Origin: Pterobdella sp. o SKG-2022
Lineage: Eukaryota; Annelida; Clitellata; Hirudinida; Piscicolidae
DNA length: 64,000 bases
Assembly: GCA_964035795.1 (NCBI GenBank)
Contig: OZ038324.1
Coordinates: 6,789,206 to 6,853,205, forward strand
Direction of reading: 5' to 3'
Within the stretch, counting starts at the first letter, position 1, and each line of letters opens with the position of its first letter. Below are positions 1 through 38,396 of this stretch, one piece after another. The position numbers and the translations under genes are program-made. The notes beneath the pieces are model-generated. The model made no database searches and was not told where the DNA came from. It saw only the letters and a program-made list of their open reading frames with translations.

Positions 1-680
1 CACAATGACAAAGGGATAGGAGAGCCAGTCTTTGAGTATGATTGGCCTGTTGCTTACCATCCTCCTCCCAAGAAGTATCCACATAAAGAGCCATTCAACT
101 TGTTATTATTCTTTTTATTATCATCATTTTTATTATTCTTATTATCATCATTGTTGTTATTATTGAGAGCTTTGATATAATTCAACCTGTCATTATTATT
201 ATTATTTTTATTGTTATTATTATTGTTGAGAGCTTTGATATAATTTTATTAAAATTTATTTTCAAGTTTATCTTGTTATGTACTACAGAGTCCCGTTTTT
301 GTTGAAATAATCACTTGTAAACACATATATGGTGCTGAAACTAACGTTAAACTGCACTGAAAATAACGTCTCTAAAATAAGACTGCTCTTCTGTTATAAC
401 CTGGATAACAGTAGCTTCATAGTTTTGAAAAAGACATCACACACTTAATACCCTCAATCAATCAACACACAGGTACTTTGATCGATACCGAGACAAAAAA
501 GACATTGGAGAAGAAGTTATTAGAATTAAAATGAAAGAAATTAACCCTTTCAAAGCTGTACCCGATCAGGTTTTGCAATACCCACTTGCCCATAAACCTC
601 TCCATCGCAAGCCATCGTGGTTGAAACAAAAAGAAGAATTAATTGCCCGTAGAGTTGAACAATATGCCGATATCGATTGA
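1..680 (+). CDS. 3' end of an unrecognised conserved-looking gene (two exons)
   Basis: Two exons are visible, 1-101 and 473-680, and the 5' part lies outside the window. The first ends in TT before a GTTATT donor. The second follows a CACAG acceptor and completes a Leu codon, so the frame runs unbroken to a TGA at 678-680. The roughly 103 visible residues are charged and rich in Pro, Tyr and Lys, with DWPVAYHPPPKKYPHKEP in the first exon and a basic, possibly helical tail ending in VEQYADID. No membrane segment or catalytic motif is visible. Ordinary, non-repetitive composition in AT-rich DNA plus a phase-consistent intron argue for a real gene. I do not recognise the family; a small structural protein (ciliary, mitochondrial or ribosomal) would fit but nothing decides. 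The next gene downstream starts 387 bp away on the same strand. Confidence 0.6.
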
Positions 681-1066
681 GTTTTGTTGTGAATTTAGTA
701 GTACTTGTTGCTGTTATTAAAGATATAATGCATATTCCGTTGTCGAGATTCGAAGACTGTTGAACTCGTTTAAAAAAATTAAGAATTATTAATCAATATT
801 TATTGTGACAGTATTTAATAAAATTAAGTTTAAATAATGTACTTATTGTTTTTCTTTCATTAAAACTGTCATTTTATCAATGGAAAATAATTTTCTTCGA
901 TAAAAAATTATCAATTCTTTAATTTTGAAAACAAATAGTTTCACACATTCTTTGAGCGAAAATATGTTAATATGTGTTTAATTTTTAAAAATTGTTACCG
1001 GGAATAAGTTTTCAATATACTTTATTGAAGTGAAGTTAATTATAAAGTTTGCAAAAAAATAATAGA
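681..1066. other. AT-rich intergenic spacer
   Basis: This short stretch between the unrecognised gene and the FG nucleoporin holds only A/T-rich sequence. No exon, RNA gene or repeat family is recognised. It probably contains the 3' UTR of the first gene and the promoter of the second. Confidence 0.5.
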
Positions 1067-1759
1067 ATGGCTTTTTCTTTTGGAGCGACAACTTCCCAAC
1101 CCAGTGCGGGGTTTTTTGGAACAAATAATGCTAACAAGGGTTAAAAATATAATTCATGATTTTAAAAATATTTTACTGTGTTTGGAAAGTATATTGCTTT
1201 TGGTATCCTTTTTTTAATTTTTTCCATCAATGAATTCTTATTAATATCTTAAAAGAAATTCAAGTCTTAAATTTTCTTTTGATTATATAGGATTCGGTTT
1301 TGATGCGGCCAAAAGCACTCCTTCTTTGTTTCCTCAAGCTTCAACACAAAACCCATCTTTTGGTATATCTTAAGTTTCTACATGAATATTTTAACTGTCT
1401 TATATGCATTTTAGAAATCATTATTTTCAAATTTTCATAAAATCTAGATTTAAAAATTTGAATATCATGTTTCTAAAAAGTTGATTCCAATATATAACAA
1501 TGAATGATTAAAATTCCAGGATTTGGAGGTCTCAAAAATCCTGCTACCAACACATTTGGAGGATTTGGAGCAACAACAACAACAGCCACTAACACATTTG
1601 GAGGGTTCGGGACAGCAACAACTTCTACAAACACTTTTGGAGGTTTTGGGGCTACAGCTTCTACCACAAACACATTCGGAGGTTTTGGAGCTTCAACTAC
1701 TACTGCAAACACATTTGGAGGTTTCGGAGCCACTGCAGTTCCTGCCACTAATCTATTTG
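1067..1759 (+). CDS. NUP54: FG-repeat nucleoporin, probable NUP54 N-terminus (partial)
   Basis: Three exons are modelled: 1067-1139, 1291-1362 and 1520-1759. All introns split a Gly codon after its first base. The protein starts MAFSFGATT, close to the start of animal NUP54, then reads GFGFDAAK and several near-identical units of about 13-14 residues around TNTFGGFGA. FG repeats are the disordered part of a nuclear-pore channel protein that binds transport receptors; NUP54 works with NUP62 and NUP58 in the central channel. Only the FG region is seen. A CAG acceptor at 1941-1942 would open the next exon at 1943, in the right phase, but it runs into the N gap after six bases. The conserved coiled-coil C-terminus is absent here; 18855-18958 may be one of its exons. 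NUP58/NUP62-type FG proteins are the alternative, so the exact symbol rests mainly on the MAFSFG start. Confidence 0.65.
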
Positions 1760-1948
1760 GTGGCTTCATTACATTAATTTTTTATTCATAAAAATTGATT
1801 TTATTCAAAAATTCACTGTGAAACAAATGCTATAAAATGATATTATTTTCAATCTATAAAAAGCTTTATATTAACAACAAATATAAAACATCACTTACAT
1901 CAAATACTTTACAACAATAGTTTCATAAAATCTTTCCAACAGCGAACT

Positions 1949-2148
1949 NNNNNNNNNNNNNNNNNNNNNNNNNNNNNNNNNNNNNNNNNNNNNNNNNNNN
2001 NNNNNNNNNNNNNNNNNNNNNNNNNNNNNNNNNNNNNNNNNNNNNNNNNNNNNNNNNNNNNNNNNNNNNNNNNNNNNNNNNNNNNNNNNNNNNNNNNNNN
2101 NNNNNNNNNNNNNNNNNNNNNNNNNNNNNNNNNNNNNNNNNNNNNNNN
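1949..2148. other. assembly gap, 200 N
   Basis: Exactly 200 Ns, the same length as the second gap at 16929-17128, so the size is a scaffolding convention and not a measured distance. It interrupts the candidate fourth NUP54 exon. Confidence 0.99.
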
Positions 2149-3486
2149 CTCAAGACCATGGACGCCGACTTATCGCTTCTCTCCAAAAGCCGGAAATAAC
2201 GTCACTTCTTTTTGGTAACGTTGCGGAAGTTATGTACTATGGAGTTTTTATTGTTTATCATGATCGACTGATTTAAATTTTTTTGGTTATTTTATTATTT
2301 TTTTTAAAGAATTTTTTTAATGTTTAAAATGAATCTTTGATCTGTTTCCTTTATGTTATCGTATCGAAAAAAATCGAAATTTGAAATCTCGAATCTTTTA
2401 AAACTTCAAATCAGTCAATATTTTAGTAGTATTTATGAAGGGCAGGTCAAAGAAATACATTGTGTTATGTAAAACAACACTTAATGCATGGTTGTAAATG
2501 GTGAGCATAAGTGAGTTACATGAAAGAAATTAGCTTTGAGGAGTATCTTTTTGGAATGACAAACTCAACGTAAAGTTTATCTAGCGTCACTAGCATTGAT
2601 ATGTTTGAGTGAGAAGATTGGCTGATCTATTAAGAAGAGTTTTATTGACAATTTGAGATCTAGTGGCAGTTTTGAGAAATCTTACAGTTTGCAAAAACAA
2701 AGGTTTATAGTTTTGTTTTTTTATCATTTAAAGTAAAACAAATATATTAAATGACGATTAAGTCTTTATTATTATTATTTCATTTATTATTAATTACGAT
2801 CAAGTTTTTATTATTATTTAAATTATTCTTATTATAAATTATATTATCGGTTTTTAATTTTCGTTGTTATAAAAGCTTATGCGTTTATAATTGGAGATGT
2901 AACTCAAAACACTATTACAATGACAGAGCTCTTGCTATCCATCCTATATTAAGCTTCCCACCGGAACAAGAAAAAGTGTTTTTGGGCAAAACTATTGAGC
3001 CACGTTAGAAAGAAATAGTATTGTTTTGCTTACTGTTTTATCTCCGATGGGACTAATATTTCTTGGCAGCTTATCTCCTTCTTTCAAACTTCTTTGCTTT
3101 TTTTGATTTAAAATTTTTTATTCTTTGTATAATTATCGTTATTTATTTTGAAGATATCACTTTTTTTTTGTCGATTTCTTAATTTAGATTTTATTTATAT
3201 GAATTTGTTTCTTTTTGATCATCAATTGTCTTTGTAGATGTTCCTTTGATCAGTTGAGCATCGCTAATCGAGGAAGAAAACACTCAAATTCATCTTCAAC
3301 TCGTGTTCAAAACTCAACCTTCATCATTAGTTGTCTTTTTCCAGTTAAGAATTTCACTAAAAATACTTTTGAATGAATGATGGTTGTGTGAGCAGTGAAG
3401 GCAATTATATTGCACGTCTAATGGTATTTTTGTTGTGAGAAATTATTTTGAACTTTTCAAACTTGAAGGTGCTTTGTGAGTGTTTT
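2149..3486. other. non-coding stretch downstream of the giant minus-strand gene
   Basis: I see no supportable exon, RNA gene or named repeat here. A slightly less AT-rich patch lies right after the gap (2149-2240), and there is ATT/TTA-rich simple sequence at 2765-2850. It probably includes the 3' UTR of the minus-strand gene ending at 3487. Confidence 0.4.
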
Positions 3487-16563
<13,077 letters not shown>

Positions 16564-16928
16564 TTTATATTTGTCTCGAAGTTATCCAGCTCATTCATAT
16601 CTCAATCTGAAAAAAACCAAAAAAATTTGTTCAGTGTTAATATTGAAAAAACAAAACAAATTATAAAAAAAAGTAACACAAAAAAATATTTGAAAAAATA
16701 AGTAAAAATAATGACAACAAATTTAAAAGAATAGGGAAGGAATAAGAATAAAAATCAAAAAAATATATAAAAAACAATCAAATCTAAGATCCTTTGTGAA
16801 AAAAGATCAAATAGATGAATTTTTTGATATTGGCTCAAGGATGAAAGACTAGGTGTGTGTGTGATTTAAAGCGGGTTCTTTTATGAGTTTCTTATTAGTT
16901 CGAATAGCGCTATAAAAATTAACTTTAT
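16564..16928. other. 5' flank of the giant gene
   Basis: AT-rich sequence upstream of the first Met of the minus-strand gene, up to the second assembly gap. The promoter should be here or in the gap; no convincing core element is seen. Confidence 0.35.
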
Positions 16929-17128
16929 NNNNNNNNNNNNNNNNNNNNNNNNNNNNNNNNNNNNNNNNNNNNNNNNNNNNNNNNNNNNNNNNNNNNNNNN
17001 NNNNNNNNNNNNNNNNNNNNNNNNNNNNNNNNNNNNNNNNNNNNNNNNNNNNNNNNNNNNNNNNNNNNNNNNNNNNNNNNNNNNNNNNNNNNNNNNNNNN
17101 NNNNNNNNNNNNNNNNNNNNNNNNNNNN
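16929..17128. other. assembly gap, 200 N
   Basis: Second gap of exactly 200 Ns. With the first gap it isolates 2149-16928 as one contig. Confidence 0.99.
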
Positions 17129-18643
17129 TTTTGAGGATCTTTGGTGATTTTTTTCTCACCACTATTCTTTCATTAGTCACTTTTCATCATAGTTAATATT
17201 ATCATTGTTTTAATAGTTTATTTTTTTGTTACTCATTATTTTATATTTTATTTTTTAATAATTTTTTCCTTAATATTTGATTTTGATTTTTTTTAATAAT
17301 TTGTTTAAAATGTTAAACCGTAAATATTAATTTTGATAATTCCACTTCAATTAGAATTCCTCAAAAAACCTTCCCAGAGTTTTTCTTAAATGTTTTGAAC
17401 GAAGATTTTTTATGCTTTATAAAGCACTAGCTTTTATTAATTTTATTTTACATTTTTTGGTTTTTTCTAAGCTTTATGTTGGAGAAAATTAAATTTTGAT
17501 TAAATTTTCTTTTTAAGGACATCTTGAAACCCGAATTTTTGAAAATTTTTGAAAGATTCTGCTCATCTGTGCATAATTTAATGAGAACATCAAAATTTTT
17601 TTTGAAAAAATTGAAAATTCAAATTTATTTTTTTCAAATTTATTTTTTTTACATAGAAAATTTATTTCTAAATAAATCTACAACATGGATTTTGAAAATA
17701 TAATTTTTATATTATTTTTCCAATAAATCTTACACAGACTAACGTGTTCAAAACCTCACTCAAAGAAGTTTTCAAACTACAAAAACCCAAATTAAAATCT
17801 CCAATATTCAAAACATCAATAAAACAACAACTATACTACATGTTGAAATCCTATTCAAAAGCTAACACTTTTACTTCTAACAACATATTCGAGCGCGCCA
17901 CTTGACTTGAGGCGTAGCTTATATAAGACTGGGGGCAGTTGCAGCCGATACATGGTTCTTTCTATGTTAACTTCCAAGTGGTTTGTAATGACAGTCTTTG
18001 TATCAAAACCTCTCAATTTTTATTATATTGTTTCTATATAACTAGTGGTTAATTTAATGTTATATTATCGAGTGTTTTTGAAGACATCTTGTTTGTGGTT
18101 TGGGGGTTGGATATTTAGCGCTATTGGAAGGAACATTATTTTTATTTCTATTACTATTATTATTTTTATTATTAAGATTATGATTTTTATTATTAAGATT
18201 ATGATTTTTATTATCATGATTTTTATGATGGATAATAAGCTCATTTTCATTGTTATTATGAACATTAGTTTCAAAGATTTTTTGTTATATAAACATACAA
18301 CTATTTTTAATTATATATTAGTTTTTTAAACGAACTTTTTTTCCATGAAGTTTCAAAATTATCCATAAAAAAAATTAATATCAGTGAACTCAACCCTGTC
18401 AAAGAGAAGTAATGAAATGAAACCCAGTTTTATGTCGTTATGATGCCAAACTTCAAATTTGGTGCTACAGTAATATAGCCGAGTATCTAAGTTTTTACTC
18501 GTAATAGTTTTGTGAAAATTAATATAAATGTTTTGAAATTATTTAATTTCAAATAGATAAGTTTTTTACAATTTAATATTCACAATAAACAAAATCCCAG
18601 CTTAAAGTTTTTAAAATATAGTCAAATTTTCGAAAAAAACTTT
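17129..18643. other. mostly non-coding stretch
   Basis: No exon could be supported. It contains one small GC-richer island with a TATA-like element (listed separately) and a short ATT-rich repeat at 18140-18230. Confidence 0.4.
17919..17927 (+). promoter_or_regulatory. possible TATA box in a small GC-rich island
   Basis: TTATATAAG sits inside a roughly 70-bp island (17891-17960) that is clearly GC-richer than the surrounding desert and contains GGGGGCAGTTGCAGCC just downstream. This is the look of a plus-strand Pol II core promoter starting near 17950. No exon with a clear start is seen after it, so the target is unknown. Confidence 0.25.
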
Positions 18644-18717
18644 GGCCCGTGTAGCTCAGCTGGTAGAGCATTAGACTAATTAGCTAAACTTACCGTGTTC
18701 GATTCCGTATGGACCGA
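18644..18717 (+). repeat. tRNA-derived SINE head or tRNA pseudogene
   Basis: It begins GGCCCGTGTAGCTCAGCTGG, a good Pol III A box, and carries a B box-like GTGTTCGATTCC about 35 bp on. The acceptor and anticodon stems do not pair well, so it is not a working tRNA. It closely matches the copy at 32141 and the heads of the SINEs at 23783-23955 and 33520-33660. Confidence 0.7.
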
Positions 18718-18854
18718 CAACTAGCATTAAACTGAAATGATAGACTATTCTATTTCAAACAGAACAAAATCTTCATCAAAGCATTATTTTAAGAATAATG
18801 TGATGAACACAGTTTTTCGATTTCTTACAAGACCACCGTTACTACCTGATGCAG

Positions 18855-18958
18855 GTTTCCCAAGAAATCGAAAAGCTTCGCAATAAACTTTTGAACACTT
18901 TTCACCACAAACTCATTCACTTTAAACACCACCAAGCCCTCTACGAACAGCTCTCAAA
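18855..18958 (+). CDS. isolated coiled-coil exon, possibly a late NUP54 exon
   Basis: The exon is framed by a good acceptor (CTGATGCAG) and a textbook donor (AA before GTATGT) and is open for 34 codons: VSQEIEKLRNKLL, then FHHKLIHFKHHQALYEQLS. It is amphipathic and helical. The spacing of KL, His and Leu residues resembles the conserved C-terminal helix of NUP54, and the strand is the same as the FG exons at 1067-1759. That match is weak and from memory. If right, the giant-gene contig lies inside a NUP54 intron or was placed there by scaffolding. No further exons of this gene were identified. Confidence 0.4.
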
Positions 18959-21942
18959 GTATGTTGTATTAATAAAACGTTTTGAATGCAACCTCAAAAA
19001 GGTTCATTCGAGGCGGATCAATCATAACTTCAATAGCAAGATTTATGTCTTTTCAAAGGACTGAACGGGAAATAAATGGACCAAAAACACTGAGTATATA
19101 GTAGTTTTTTTTTGTTTTTTCTAGGTTGAATTTTGTATTTATAAATGTTAATATTTTTTCCCGATTTAAGTTTTCTATAGATATCTGTTTTTTTAATTAT
19201 TTAATTTTTAATGATAAAACTCATCCAAAATCACGTCAACCACAAAAGTAGCAATGAAGAATGTAGGTGTAAAAATAAAAAATCACCATAGAAAAACAAA
19301 AACTCTGAAAAACGAATAATATACAGTATATACAGTGTTTTTTGTTTTTTTTATTTAAGAATATTCGGTATTCAGTACTGAATTAAAATTGCTATTAGTC
19401 GCTACATTCAATACATGTGCTGTAAAAATAAGAAAAATAATCAAACAAATTAAAATAAGAATTAAAAAAAAACAAAATAAATGAAAACGAACAAAATAAT
19501 CGGAAAAAAAAACTGGAATAATAAGAAAGAATTAAACAATTTAAAAAAATTAATAAACATAATAATGAAAAAGAATAAAAAAAAAAACAGAATAATAAAC
19601 AAAAATCATGAAAAATCCAAAAGTAAATCAACATGAAAAGATTGGAACCATGAACACACCACATTCCGACTACCATCAGTCTCCACATGCCGAGTTTTTC
19701 AAAACTATCACATGTAGTTCTCCAGAAACATCACGTGTCAATGATTTGTTATTTGTTTTAGAAAATTTCTTCATAAAATAAGACAGTTTTTTTGATATTT
19801 TTTTTTATTTGAATTAAAATTTTCGAAAAATTAAACTTTGGACCATATACTAATGAATTATGACAGAACTAAACTTGTCAAAAATTTTAGTTTAAATAAA
19901 AAATTATCAAAAAGATGCTTTATTTTATCAAATTATTTCAAAAGTTACCACATGGAATTTTTGTTGAGTTTGGGACCTGTGGCTATCATACCCAATAAAC
20001 GCTGAATTTCTAGATTTAAATAAGCCTTTAAATAAACTCTTCAAAACACCTCTCAATACCGTCTTTGTGGTGAGTCATGTTGTATTTATTAATTGGCTTT
20101 TCTGATCTTCCTAATGTGTTTTAGTTTGATATTTTTCAAAAATCAACGAGAGTTTATGCATGCGTATATTGAATGCAAAGTTTTTATTTTGAGCCAGTTT
20201 ATGACAGGTTGAAAAAGTTTTGGAATGTTTGAACTTACTTTTTAAAAAAAAAGCTTCAATTTTTGAATTCTTGTTTTTTACAGTTTCATGATTTTATGGG
20301 ATTTTCCCAATTAAAAAAAAACTTTTAAAAACAATTTCATTCAAGAAGGATCAGCTAAAATTTGTGATGGGTAAAATCTTGCTATTCATTAGACTAATAT
20401 AAAGGTTCTACCCAACATAACTTTTTCTGATTTTTTAACAAAGATATTTTTGATATTTTTTTTAATTTGAAAAACTGTATAGCATGAAAACTATTACTAA
20501 AACAAACGATATCTCTGCAAAACTAAACTTTTAAATTGTTTCTCAAAATATTGTTCAAAACAACTCTAAGCACCTCTCAAGCTTTCTAAAAATTACGCTA
20601 TATAAATTTATAGAAGTAGTAACTGAAATAAACTGTAACTACAAAAATTTAATTCAAAAGTGAACTTAATCACAACCTTCTCATAAAGCAGAGTATACAA
20701 TGAGTTATAGTACAGACGTGATCAAAATTAGCTCACCTTTCTATTTGTTATTATTATTATTTATTATTATTATTACTATTATTATTCATTTTATTAATCT
20801 TCATGATTATAACTCATTATTGTATTTCACATTTGTTGAAATTTTTTAATTTATTTTCTAGTGTTTTTTTTACACTCTTTTGAAAGTAATTTCTTTGCGA
20901 TAAAAATAATCCGAGCCATAAATAAACTTTTTATTATTTCATGGAAAAATTGAACAATGAATTAACTTGGGTTTTTATAAATAAACATTTTTAACTTGGT
21001 TCTCACTTCATGAAAAAATACCCAAAATAACAAAAGTGTTTTCAGAGCAAGTCATGAAATAGCGGGAGATTTTGAGATAATAAATAAAAATAAAATTTTT
21101 TTGACAACAAAAAATGTCAATTTGATTGATTACTGTTTCAATTTGGAAAGACAGTTTTTATTTCTGGCTTAAGTTTAATTAATACTAAATTCAAACAAAA
21201 TTTTACTTTCTAGCTTTGGCTTTAAACAAAAACTCTATTTAAAAAAGTTTATTGTCTGGAATTGAAGAAGTTTAAAAACTGAATTATTCAAAATAAAAAT
21301 ATTTTTTTTCAAAAACATGAATAAACATATTGATCCCACGAATCATCAACTTGAAATATATGAAAGCAGACTGCCCAGTTCTTGGAGCATTGAAACCTCG
21401 TGTATATAAACAAAAACTCGAAATCATGCGAACTTATTATTGAAATATAGTATCAATATATAATCAAATTAACAAATTTGAAGCTTGAAAACTTCAATTT
21501 ATCTTAATTATTATTTTTTATTTTTGATATTTCATGAAAAATAAATGAGAAATAACTAAATCTACATGCGAATTATTTAAATTGTTAACAAACCAACATG
21601 AAAGTTAGTACTATCAAAATAAGTAATTCAAAAATGAAACTAAAAAATCGAAAAAAAACCACATAAACTGATTAGAAATCAAGTTTCTGTGGGAAGTATT
21701 CAAAGTCGACCATTATACATGAGATTAACTAAATGGATCCAATCCTACCATACTCATCATCTCGTACCCACTTTCCATTCCCCACCCTACATCATAGTCC
21801 TTCAAGCATTACAAAAATTTTGTTTCAGATTAATTATTTTTGAATTAAAGTTTCTGAGTTTCAAATTTTTTAATTCCATTCTGAAACGTTGCGTTAGCTT
21901 CTTCAAGCTCATCTGCTATAGACGCTCTATCAGCTTAAACGT
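18959..21942. other. non-coding stretch
   Basis: AT-rich DNA with no supportable exon. A fragment near 19840-19910 resembles the dispersed repeat listed at 25015 and 32870. A short ATT tract lies at 20745-20790. Confidence 0.4.
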
Positions 21943-21948
21943 TTTATT
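21943..21948 (-). terminator. candidate polyadenylation signal of filamin
   Basis: AATAAA on the minus strand about 160 nt beyond the filamin stop codon at 22106. Position and strand fit; such hexamers are common in AT-rich DNA. Confidence 0.35.
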
Positions 21949-22105
21949 ATTCAACTTTTAACAGCAGTTACAAGCAACTAATTAGTTATATCAAACTCAT
22001 CAATAACAACTCCAACATCAACTAATCTACCACCTTTTCTCATATACCACCAGCACATCACCACCTCTTCCAGCCCCCCCTTCTTCCAACCACCCAACTA
22101 CCATC

Positions 22106-35910
<13,805 letters not shown>

Positions 35911-37261
35911 CTGGAAAAGGGGGTGGTGAAAGGTGAGATTAGTAGGGTAGATGGGTTGGGAGGATGAAAAGATGGGGGTGGATGTAAGGATGAGAAGAAA
36001 AAAATATGGATGTGGTGGGTGCATATGTATTTATCTTTATATTTGTATGAAAGTGGGTGTGGTGAGTTGTTTTTGTATGCATGTATTAACTTGAGTTTAA
36101 ATTTTTTTTGTAGAGAAGCTTTTTCATTGTTTCATATGTATATGAATTTATAGTTGTGTAATTTTTTTTCTTTGTATATGTTTTTTTTTTTAATTTTTTT
36201 AATGATTTTATATATTTTTTCATTTTTTTTGTGCTCTGCAAAGATTTTTTGGTATTTATCTACCTCTATATATCTAAATAGGAATGCTAAAGTTGAATGT
36301 AGTGTTTGTTTGTATTTATTCTGGTATTCATGAATACTTGTATGTACAATTTTTCAAAATTTGTAAATGCTTGTATCATGACTATTCATTTCAAGAAAAT
36401 GGTTTCAAAAAAGCTTTCAAATTGATTTATTCAAAACAAATGTTTTTTTGTAGATAAACTTTGTTCTTGAATCAGTTTTGGTGGTTGTTACAGCATACAA
36501 CACAACTTTACATCAAAGAGTATTCAAAATACTGAAATATCTTTGAGTAAGAAACCTTTTTCACTATTTTCAAACAAAATTGTACAAATAAAGCAATAAG
36601 TTTTTCAACGTTAGCACCTGAAGATTATAATTGAAAATAATCTAGAATATAAAACTCACAAACGTAATAGGTCATAGTGTGAAAATCCAAGCCTTTTTGA
36701 AGCAAAACTTCTTTTTTAAAATGATTGTTGCTGCTTTTTGCAGTAATGTCAGATCAAAAAAGCATGACAGAGCGCTGAATAAGAACTAATAAAACAAAAT
36801 CTATTATTTTTATTCTTAAATTCTTAAGGCAAATAGTTCAAATGTTCTAAGCTAAGCTGACAATAGAATGAATTGCAATCTCAGTCAATATAAGATCTAT
36901 ATAATAGCTTTCTTTAAGCTTCACGCCAGTTTTTCGTAAACTTTATCAAACTAACTTATTATTATTAGTTTATTTCAATTTGATTTTATTAATTATTTTT
37001 GCAATAAACATTATAATTTCAATTAGTTCTATAATGGCGATAGACTTGTATTGCCAGCCCACACATTCATTCACCTGTATCAGTGTGCTGCCCATTTATA
37101 AGAAATCGTTATAGTATTTTAATTATATTCATGTTTGTTCATGAGTAATTTATTTATGATATTTTAAATAATATTTATATAATTTTAAATATTCATTAAT
37201 GCATGAAAATTTGAATATAACTTTTTTTGATGAAACTGAATAGTAAATAAAATTAAAAAAT
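35911..37261. other. no recognised exon upstream of the first visible filamin exon
   Basis: The missing N-terminal filamin exons should lie here or beyond, but nothing in this T-rich stretch can be supported as coding. A very short ATG-headed exon candidate near 37080-37100 (minus) was not convincing. Confidence 0.35.
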
Positions 37262-37575
37262 AAACTAAATAAATTAAATAAAATAAATAAACTAAATAAA
37301 TTAAATAAATTAAATAAATTAAATAAACTAAATAAATTAAATAAACTAAATAAATTAAATAAACTAAATAAATTAAATAAATTGAATAAATTAAATAAAC
37401 TAAATAAATTAAATAAACTAAATAAATTGAATAAATTAAATAAACTAAATAAATTAAATAAACTAAATAAATTAAATAAACTAAATAAATTAAATAAACT
37501 AAATAAATTGAATAAATTAAATAAACTAAATAAATTAAATAAACTAAATAAATTAAATAAACTAAATAAATTAAA
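37262..37575. repeat. AT minisatellite, 9/18-bp unit
   Basis: About 310 bp of alternating 9-bp units AAACTAAAT and AAATTAAAT, giving an 18-bp higher-order period. It sits between the filamin 5' side and the WDR92 start. Its Asn-Lys-Leu open frame is a by-product. Confidence 0.95.
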
Positions 37576-38396
37576 TTTTTTTAATTATGTAATAAATTAA
37601 TTTTCCCTCAAAGTCAACTAAAACCCAATTTAATGAAATATTAGATTTTGGCTTCAAGCCGTCACGCTCTATCGGCTACGACTAAGTTGTCAAAACTCAA
37701 TCAACATATGCCATATATAAAGAGAAACAGACTATATATGATAATTATGAGAGCAGTCGCTCTACATATATATATTCAATATATTTTCTGCGCTTATCTC
37801 TATTTCTGTCTTTTGTATTGTACAAATATATATTTTATTACATTTAAAATGAAAAAAAATATTTTTTTCTTTTTTGCACTACACTGTTGAAGATAGTTCG
37901 ACAAAATTTGTTTGTTCTATTTTATAACATTTTATTTAATCAACATCATAAATTTTGAAATAAATTTTTTAAAATTTATATTTAGTAGTATAAAAATTCA
38001 AAATTTAAATTTTAATTCGATTATATTGTTTTTGTTTTGTGCACTTGAATATATATATTAAAATTAAGACCCGTACAATCTGAAAGAATTAATTGTGAAT
38101 GTTATAATTTTAAAATCAAAAAAAAAATGGTGAAATAAAATGATTTATATTTAAATGAAAACATTTTTTAGAGTTTATTTTAGCAATCTTCAATATTGAT
38201 TGTATGAGTTTATTTCTAGGTTCACTTTTGACTAGTGCTTCGACGAAAGTTGTTCATAGCGACGGTTTTTAGTTCAAATCTATGTGCATGAGAGTGAAAA
38301 ATAAATTATATATTTGAAGTAAAATTTGATAGAAATTTAAAATCATAATTAAGTTTCTTCTATACTAAAAATTTAATATATAAACTTGAACAGCTT
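37576..38396. other. 5' flank of WDR92
   Basis: AT-rich sequence with no recognised exon. The WDR92 promoter should be here; no clear TATA box or initiator is distinguishable from background. Confidence 0.4.

Noticed and set aside
18644..18717. Functional tRNA gene
   Set aside because: Good A and B boxes but acceptor and anticodon stems do not pair, and it matches SINE heads elsewhere in the window.
37040..37110. Short ATG-headed first exon for filamin (minus)
   Set aside because: Only seven to ten codons, no family similarity, and phase fits only with an arbitrary donor choice.
37382..37600. Asn-Lys-Leu repeat frame
   Set aside because: Artefact of the 9/18-bp minisatellite.
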